From assembly GCF_002434505.1 (NCBI RefSeq), contig NZ_DJKE01000001.1:1-64000 (forward strand): 64,000 nucleotides of DNA, in the 5' to 3' direction. The notes beneath the pieces were generated by a model. The model saw nothing but the letters and a program-made list of their open reading frames with translations. It was not told where the DNA came from and made no database searches. Shown piece by piece: positions 53,605 through 62,600 of this stretch. Position 1 is the stretch's first letter; every line of letters starts with the position of its first letter. The translations under genes and the position numbers were made by a program. The DNA comes from Brevundimonas sp. UBA6550 (GTDB lineage Bacteria; Pseudomonadota; Alphaproteobacteria; Caulobacterales; Caulobacteraceae).

Positions 53605-56600
53605 TCACTCCCCGAAGCCGAGGAAGCGGCTGGTGATGATGGCCGGGGTTTCGACGCGCGTCGGGCGTGCTCGTTCGGCGACGCGCGCAGCCTCGGCGAC
53701 CACAGCGTTTGTCGCCGACGACGCCGCAGTCAGAGCGCCGGTATTGACCACCGGCGGCAAGGGGATCCCCTTGCTCTCGCCCTTCACCTGGATGTTTGCG
53801 GCGTTCAGCACCTGAAGCGCGGCCAGGTTGACATTGCCCGACACCCGGATGCCCGCTTCGCCCGCATCGATCGTGCCCAGCGGCGCGATCAGATCGATGT
53901 CGCCGGCTGGAACCTCGGGGATGGGGTCCAGAGTGGCGATGCCCGCCCCCGAGGACGGCACCTGAGGCGCCAGACGCACATTGCCGTAGTTGTCGTAGAT
54001 GCGGCGCGGCGGGGTGTAGAGAATGGTCGACTTGGACCCGCGTCCGGCGTTGATGTCGCCCTGCTCCGACCAGGCGAAGATGTCGCCGCCGAAGGTTGTC
54101 ATGATCCGCGACAGACCCATCAGCAGGCTGCCCTCGCTGAACAGACGGATGTCGCCCGCTCCCTGGGTCACGATCCCGGCCGTGGCGGGCGGAACGATCC
54201 CCTGAACGCCGACCACGATCTGGCCGCCCGGCGCCATCATTTCGATGTCGCCGCCGAAGTCCGTGCGAACCCCCGAGCCGCCATACATCAGGATATCGCC
54301 AGCACGGACAATGTCCTTGCCGTCCGCAGCCTTGTCCGGGAACAGGGTTGCGATCATCTGGCGGCCGCGCAGATAGGAGCCGAAACGGCTGCTGTTCGCG
54401 TCGTTGTATTCGCGGCCCCCCTCGCGGGTTTCGGCGTAATAGACCTGCCGCAGGAAGATGCGCTGCTGTTCCGGCGCCAGCGCGTCGAAATAGGCCAGCG
54501 CCTGCTCGCCTGTGCCGGTGAAGCCGAAACGTCGATCCAGCCATTCGGCCAGTTCCTCGTCATAGACCTTCACCACCTTGCCCGCGTTCTCCGGGTCGAC
54601 CAGCGGACGGCCCGGATCGGCGAGATTGGCCTTGTCGAGATACCGCGCGCGAACCGCATCCCAGTTCACGTCGGTCATGCCCGCCATCAGGGCGATGCTG
54701 GCGCCCGGGCGGCTGTCGCCGGGCACGACGCTGCCGATGGACTGGACGCTGGCGGCGTCTTCCTGGCGGATCTGGCCGCCTGCGAGCATCTCCAGATTGC
54801 CCGGCCCCGCGAGGATGACCGAGGCATGGACGATATCGCGGCCGGCCTGCACCAGGGACACATCATCGCCGCTGGAGTTCATGGCCTTTACGTCCACGGC
54901 CAGGATATCCGTGCCGGCGCGCAGCTTTACGGCCTTGGCCATTTCGTACCAGACGCCGTCAGGCTGACGGTTCTTGCCGTCCGTTCCCATGCCGACGAAG
55001 TCTTTCAACACATCGCCAATGCGCAGATCGCTGATGTCGCCCTTTACGGCATAGATCCGGATCGGATCGGCATCCGCGCCGTGCAGCGCGGTCGTCACCA
55101 TGCCCGGGCCAAAGGCGAACAGGCCGTCGATGCCGTTATTCGCCTGATTGGTGAAGCCGATCTCTCCTCTCCAGTTGCTGAAGGTGAAGCTCGGCCTGAA
55201 CGGCGTCGCCATCACTTCAGGCGAAGCGCCCGACATGCTGATCCGGATAGCCTCGGGGCTGCCATAGACGGATCCGCCCGCCAGCAGCTCAAGCGCGCCG
55301 TTGGGCGAAGGGGCCAGCAACAGGGTGGCGTCGTAACGCTGCCCATACACCAGCGGGGTGCTGGCGATGCGGATATCGCCCCCCGGCGCGGCGGCCTTCA
55401 GGATCGACGGATAATAATGATACGTGCGCGTGCCGGTCCGTGACGCCAGTTGAGGCGCAATCAGATTGCTGCCAAGCACATTGCCTTCGCCGAAGGACGC
55501 CGGAGCCAGATCGCCGCCCGCGGAGAACAGGTTGATCGCGGTGGAGTTTGTCCAGAGCGAGAAGTTCGCCTGTCCCTGTCCGTCCAGCGCCGCGCCGCCA
55601 TTGGTGTAGGCGGCGGAGCCATACTGGCCCGCCAGCCCGGGATCGCCCGCCCCGGACAGCACCAGATCGCCGCGCGTATCGAGCCAGGCTGTAGAATCGC
55701 CCAGCATCAGAACCGGCCCGGCGATCGTATAGGCCCCACCCATCGCAAAGGGATTGCCGGGCCTCAGACCAGCGCCGTCGCCGAAGGTGGGGGTCATGCC
55801 GCCCATGCCGCCGCTCGCCATCGTGAAGGCGCCGCGCAGGCTGGTGAACACGCCGTTCAGGTCCAGGTTGTCCTTCGTCCGCCCCCCGACGCTGCTGGAC
55901 TCGGCCTGCTGGCTGGCGGCGGCGTCGGGGTTGAGCCGCCCCCCGATCCGAATGTCGAGATCGCCGCCGCCGGTCAGCACCAGATCATCGCCGATGACGC
56001 GGCCTGTAGCCCCAACCGCGGCCACCAGCCCTTGCGAGCGTTCGGCCCTCTGGGTGGTGCGGCGCATGCCTTCGCCACGTCCCGACACGATCCCGGCGTC
56101 GCCGCCGGCCGAAATCTTGACGTTTCCGCCGCCCAGCGCGCCAAAGCCGGTGAAGCCGACCATTCGAGCCGATTTGTCTGTGGTGGAGGCCGCCACATAG
56201 GCGCCGAAGTTGATCCACCAGCTGGTATCGACGGCGTCCACGCCCTTCGTGTCGCCTGTGCCCTGACGCCACAGCCAGTTGCCTACACCGACGCTGGAGA
56301 CCAGCGCGGTATAGCGGTCATCCGGGTTGGCCGAACCGGCGACGGCGCCCATGCTGTCGCCCAGGATGTTGCGCCCGGCGGAAATTCTGAGATCGCCGCC
56401 ATGGTCAGGATACCAGGCCCGCCATGACGCCAGCGCGGCGTCGTAATCGCCGCTGCCCTGAAGATCGCCCAACACCGCGCCGTTCTCGCCCGTGCGCGCC
56501 AGGTTGAACCGGCTGTTATCGATGCCTGAGACGCTGGTCTGCGCCCCGGCGGTATAGATGCCGTACAGCGACATCATGCTGACGTCGCGCCCGGCGACAA

Positions 56601-59600
56601 GGTTCAGGTCGCCGACGCCCGTGCGCAGTACGCTGAAGGCCGGCGAACCGAAGGCGTATGTATATTCACGCACCTCGCGCGGCGGTTCAAATCCGGCGGG
56701 CTGGCACAAGGTTGTGTTGACGTCGCAGAAATCCGGCAGAGAACTTCCGAACATCTCCGCGAAGGTTGCGCCATAGGCGTCCTTCAATGCGGCATCCAGC
56801 GCATCCGCCGCCAGACCGGCGAAACGCTCCTCGCCGATCCAGTTCAATGCGCCCTCGACGTTGAGCGCCGGATTGTCCAGCTTGCCGGTGCAATAGGCTT
56901 CGTTGCCGCTCGACTTGCAGACGTCCGCCAGCGATTGACCGCTGAACACATAGTCCCAGGACATGCCCCAATTGTCCTGCATCCAAATGTCGATCTCCTG
57001 CTGCGTCTTTCCCGCCAGCGAAGCGTCGCCGAAATAGTCGGTCGCCCCCTGTTCGTTGAAGAACCAGGTTCTGCCGTCGCCCGTTTCCTTGACGGCGCAT
57101 TGACCGGGATTGCCGGCGCAATAGTCCGCAAGCGACATGCCCCAGAAGTCTTCGAAGGTTATGCCCCACTCGGCCATCAACTTCGCGTTCAGCTCTTCGG
57201 CGGTGAGATCGGCGAAACGGGCGTCGCCGATCGCCGCCAGCGCGCCGTCGGGCGTCAACGCAAAGCCCCCCCCGCCGGTGTTGCCGCCCTCGTAGCGGAT
57301 GGTCACCTTGCCGATGGAGCCATAGTGCGTGTCCGCCAGCACGATGTCGCCTTGACCCAGCACATTGCGGGCCCGCACATCCGACGAACCGAGATCCGCC
57401 CCGGCCACCAGCGTCATATCCCAGCTTGTCGCGCCTTCAGGCAGCATCGGCGCCAGCGCCCAGTTGCGGCCCTGCCGTCCGTCCGCATCGACGGGACGCA
57501 GATTGATCGGCTGATCGCCGACCAGCTCCACCTTGGTCATGGAGGGGATAAGCGCGCCGCGCGCCAGAGCGATGGGCTGGTTCGTCGTCAGATCGGCCGG
57601 CAGTTTCACGCCCTTGGGCAGCGTGAACGAGGCGACGCCGACCGCATTGCGCAGCAGGAATCCGGCGCCCAGCTTCGCGCCCTGTCCAAGCGTCAGCGTT
57701 TTCGCCAGCACAGTACCCGCGCCATAGAATGCGCCGTCGGCGCCCGTCACATCGGCGGAAAGCACCAGCCCGGCCGGCAGGGTCAGGGCGCCCGTCAGGG
57801 TCACCTCCACCGGAACGACGGTCCCCGCAGGCAGCACCACGGGCCGCACGCTGATGTCGTAGTTCAGCACCGAGCCCGAGGGGAAGACCGTGCCGCCATC
57901 CAGCACCACCCCGTCGATCGGCACCACGATATCGCCGCCAAACGGCGTATAGCCGTTGAAGTAATAGCTTTCGCGCCCTTCGGTCAGCAGCCAGCCCTTG
58001 TCATCAGGCGTATCGGCCGGCGGCGCGAAGCCGTCATTGACGCCGCCATGGATGTTCACGTCGCCGGCGGCGCGCAGCACCAGCATCCCCGGCTCGCCAA
58101 AGCCGCGCCGCGATGGGGTCAGACGGTCCGCATCGGGGCCATAGCGATAGCCGGACAGGTCGATGTCGCCCGCCATGGTCAGATTGCCGTTCGGGTTGGT
58201 CAGAGCGTTGCTGACGATCTCCACCCCCGGCCGCAGGCGGTGGCCGGCCAGTCCGGCAAGCCGCGCCGCCAGCGCCGGGTTGGCCAGCGCCGCATCCATG
58301 AAGGCGCTGCTGTCGCCATCGATGCCGTCGAGATAGGCTTGGGTGACGAGTTGCGGGCGGCTGCCCGACACATCGGGCGACGTGGCCAGGGGCGCATCGT
58401 CGTAGCTGCGCATGCCATAGACGGCGACCGTCCTGGCCCCGCGCACATCGACAGCGCCGCGCACGTCCACCGCCACATCGTTCGCACCGATGCGCGGGGC
58501 GATCAGATCCAGCATCCCGCGCGCCACATTGTCGGCGAAGGCCGATTCCGTGCCCGCGCGCAGATCCACCACCGCGCCGCCGCCAAGCACCAGCATGCCT
58601 TCGCGCGTGGTCAACTCCACCAGAGCCCGATTGGGCGCTTCGATCGGCTTGCCATGGCTGTCCATCCGCATGCCCGTGGCATGGGCGTCCAGCGCGCCGT
58701 TGACGGTCAGGTCGCCCTTCGCCGCCAGCCGGATCGCGCCGACCTGATAGCCGCTGGCGTCGATTTTGCCGTTCACGGTCAGGCTGCCGCCGTCGAGCAC
58801 GATCTGCACTTCGCGCGCCTTCACCTCGTCGCCGACGACAAGATCGCCCTGTCCGATCTGGAAGCGCCGCGCGCCGAACAGTTCGCCCTGGTTCAGCCGT
58901 TCGTTGAGGCTCGCGAAATCCGTCAGCGAGCGGGCGCGCACGGTGAACTGTCCTGCGTCATAGGGGACCAGCGTGCCGCCCGCGTCGTAGAGACCGCTGG
59001 CGCCGCCCTTGATCGCGCCAAGCATGTCCACCCGGCCGGCGCCTTCGGCCATGGCGGTCACGTCGACGCCGCCGCCGCGATTATGGCGCGCCGAGATGTC
59101 GATCACCGAACCTGCCGACGCGCGGACATCGCCCTCGCGGCTGCTCATCAGCAGATCGCCGCCCCAGCTGTAGCGCTTCACGTCGAACAGGGTGATCTCG
59201 CGTCCGGCCAGGTCGATCCGGGCGTTGTCGCCCAGCGTCACATCGCGCGCCGCGTCCAGCACCAGTCTGCCGCTGGGCAGGACCACCGTCGTATCCAGAT
59301 TGATCGACCGCCCCACGAAGCGCAGTTCGGCGCCCAGTTTGTCGGTGGCGGGGGCTTCGGCGCCCTTGCCGCCGGCGATGGCGATGTCGCCGCCGGCGTG
59401 AACCGCCAGCTTGCTGCCCGCCCCGCCCGTCAGGAGCGGCGTCGAGATATTGAGATCGCCGCCCGCATAGCTCCAGCCCTTGCCGGCGACATAGCCGGTC
59501 TGCTGGCGATAGACATGCAGCGAACCATTGTCCCCATCAGCGGAAATCATCTTGCTGGCGTTGAGGTTGACGCTGTCGAAGCCCAGCGCGATCCGATCGC

Positions 59601-62600
59601 TCGGCACAAGCCGCAGCGGACGCGAGTTGGGCGCATAGTCGAAACGGATCGTCTCCGCCTTGATGTCGAGGACGCCGCCGCCCAGCCGCGCGAGGATCGC
59701 CGCACCGGGCGGCACCGCCACGGCGTCGCCGGGACGAGCGGTGGTGTCCGGGTTGGCAGGGCCGGCGCCCGCCCAGATGAACTCGCCCGTGCGGATCGTC
59801 GTCACGTCGCCGGCGGAGCCATAGCCGTAGATGGCGGGCGCGCCGAACACCAGGCGCTCCAGACGCGACACGCCGTTCACGTCCAGCGTGTCGAGCGTGA
59901 CCGAGCCGTAGATATTGAACCCGTCGCGCGCGTTCAGCACCAACGACTGCAGAGCGGGCGTGCCCTGCGCCCTGTTGCCGTCCAGCAGACTGGACAGCAG
60001 ATCCTGATTGAGCGCCATGCCCGGCGGCAACTGACCCGCCGCCCCAGCCTGCGCCAGCGCATCCGCCGAACCAAGGTTCACGGCGGACACGGCCAGCACC
60101 AGATCGCGCGCGCCGTAACTGACGGAATCGCGCAGGGTGAAGGCGCCGTTGGTGGCCGCGCCGATCGTGCCCTCGGTCAGGATGCGCGTCTCGCCTGAGC
60201 AGAGATCGCCCGCCGCGCAGCCGCCGATATCGATTGTCGGCTGAACCTCGCCGATCGAAGGCAGCAGGTTGATCCAGCCGTTGGAAACGACGAACGCGCT
60301 CATCGAGGTGCGGAAGAAATAGCCTTGATCGGACGAAAAGCCCGGCTTGCCCAACCCCGTCGTATCGATGGTCGCACCCTGCTCCACCAGCACGCCCAGG
60401 CCCCCGCCGCTCGCGGTCAGGATGACTTCCGGCGCGCGCAGGATCGCGCCGCTGCGCACGATCACGCCTTCCATGTCGCTGAAGACGCCGACTTCGGCCT
60501 GCCCATAGGCATTGGCGCTGAGCGTGCCGCCCAGCACCAGGCGATTGGCGTTGAAGGCGTTGAGCTGGCTCGCCTCGATGGCCGCGCCGGCGATATTGCT
60601 CAACGGCGACTGACCGTCCGCCAGGATCTGGAGGGTGGAGGTTCCGGCCCCCTCGGCCGTAACGCTCAATATGCCGCCGAACCCCTGGCTGTCCTTTGCC
60701 GGACTGAACAGGGCCGTCCCTTCGAACGACAGGGCGGTTTCACCGTTCAGGCCGGCACCGTGGCTGAAGTTGAGCCGCAGAGCGCGCGCATCCGTTGTCA
60801 GCATTCCGCGCGGTATGTTGCGGCGCGCGGCATCGGCGATGATGAAGTCGTTATAGCTGGTTTCGTTATAGCCGCTGTGCCTGCGCACGACATCGGCGGG
60901 CGTGATGATGATCTGGCTGGCCAGCGCCGATCGCACCCCCGTGTTCGCCGTGCCGAGATAGCCCGCCGCCACGAAGGAACCGTTGCCGGTCGGGCTGACG
61001 CCCGACAGGCCGGCCGCTGGCGCCGCACCGATTTCCACGCGGAACGCGCCCGGCAGCAGCGCGTAGGAGGACGGCATCAATGTGTAGACGCCCGCAGGCA
61101 GACCCGGCACGCCCTCGGGGATCGTCACCTGCCGGCCGGTCGCCGGCGCCCCGAAGCCCTGGCTTGCGCCGGTCGGCGCATAACCGCCGCCATAGCCGGG
61201 GACGAGGGCATAGACCGGATTGCCTGACCGGCTGAAGGCGAAGGCCGGATTGGCGTCGGCCAGCGCGGTCGTGAGGATGTCCACCGACCCGCCGCGTCCG
61301 CTGACGAAGCCCGCGCCCTTCAGGTCGCCGCCGCCGGACAGGTCCAGCACCGCGCCCTTCTCCACGACGATCTGTTCACCGGCGATGCGAAGCTGACGCT
61401 CGCCCCCCACCGACGACCCGCCGACGGAGGGTATGGAGATCGCCTGCCCGTTCAGTTCATATTTGATCCCATCGACGGTCCCGCCATAGGGCATCACCAG
61501 CCCCGCGCCGCTGACCGAGGTGAGACTGCCGCTCAGGAAGCGCACGACAGGATTCTGGTACGGCGCGCCGATCACTATCTCTCCCAGGGGGGCGCGCAAG
61601 ACGCCGCCCTGTTCGATCACGCCGCCGAAGACCGACAGGCGCCCGCCCACGGCGTAAGGCACGGTCGGCGCCGGACCGCCCCAGGAACGGATGACGAGGC
61701 GGTTGTCGGGATTCGACTCCACGGACACCCCGCCATTGGCGAACCCAACGCCGAGATAGGCGTCGGCCCCGCTCGCGGCGTAGATCTGCGCCGCGGTCAG
61801 GCTCATCAGGTCCGGCGCGAACAGCGTGGTCCGACCTGAACCGACGAGCGACGGCGTCGCCAGCATCCGGATGTCGCCCCGGCTGCTGATCGCCACATCG
61901 CTGAAGCCCAGAAACTCGTTGCGGCCGTACACGTCGAGATGATCGGCCTCGACGCGCAAACTGTCCTTGCGCCCGGCCGCGCTCGGCACGTCCAGCGCAT
62001 AGGCCGCCTCGGTATTGCCGTTGGGCGCATAGGCCGTTTGTCCCAGCTTCAGATAAGGCGCCGACAGGCTGATCGTGCGACCGGCCTGCGCATCGGGAAG
62101 CACGCCCAGCGACGACCACAGCCGCAGGCTCTGCGCCATGTTCAGCGTCAGGTCGCCCGTCGTGCGGATGGGGGCGAAAATGGACAGGCTTCCGAATCCG
62201 CCCGCCACGATCTGGTCGACGCCCAGATGGGCGTTGCCATAGGCCAGCTTGTCGCCGGGCTGCACGCCCTCTTCCAGAAGCGCCTCGCCCTTCGTCTGGG
62301 TCAGCACCAGCATGCGCGGCGTCAGCACCTCGGCGCTGGCCTGGCTGCGCGCATAGATGCCGCCGTTATAGGTCAGCGCGAGCGTGCCGCCTGCAGCACC
62401 CTCTCCGCCAGCCGCCGCCTTCAGCGTGCCGTCGATATAGAGCGAATTGGCCGATCCCAGGACGATGGCGCCGCCATCGCCGGCCACAGTGACCGCATTG
62501 CGCGGGCTGCCCTTGTCCAACCCCGGCAGATCGAGCACCACGCTGCCGCCCGACGCATCGAGCACCGCCCCCGGGCGGATCACCACATGCATGTCGGCCG

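Noticed and set aside
56700..57246. EF-hand or dockerin repeats in the haemagglutinin
   Set aside because: The units lack the regular Asp/Asn spacing of calcium loops; the shared features are helical segments and cysteine pairs.
56935..60198. A 1,087-codon open frame on the plus strand
   Set aside because: It is antisense to the giant haemagglutinin, whose sense frame has clear repeats and the DUF3739 core.
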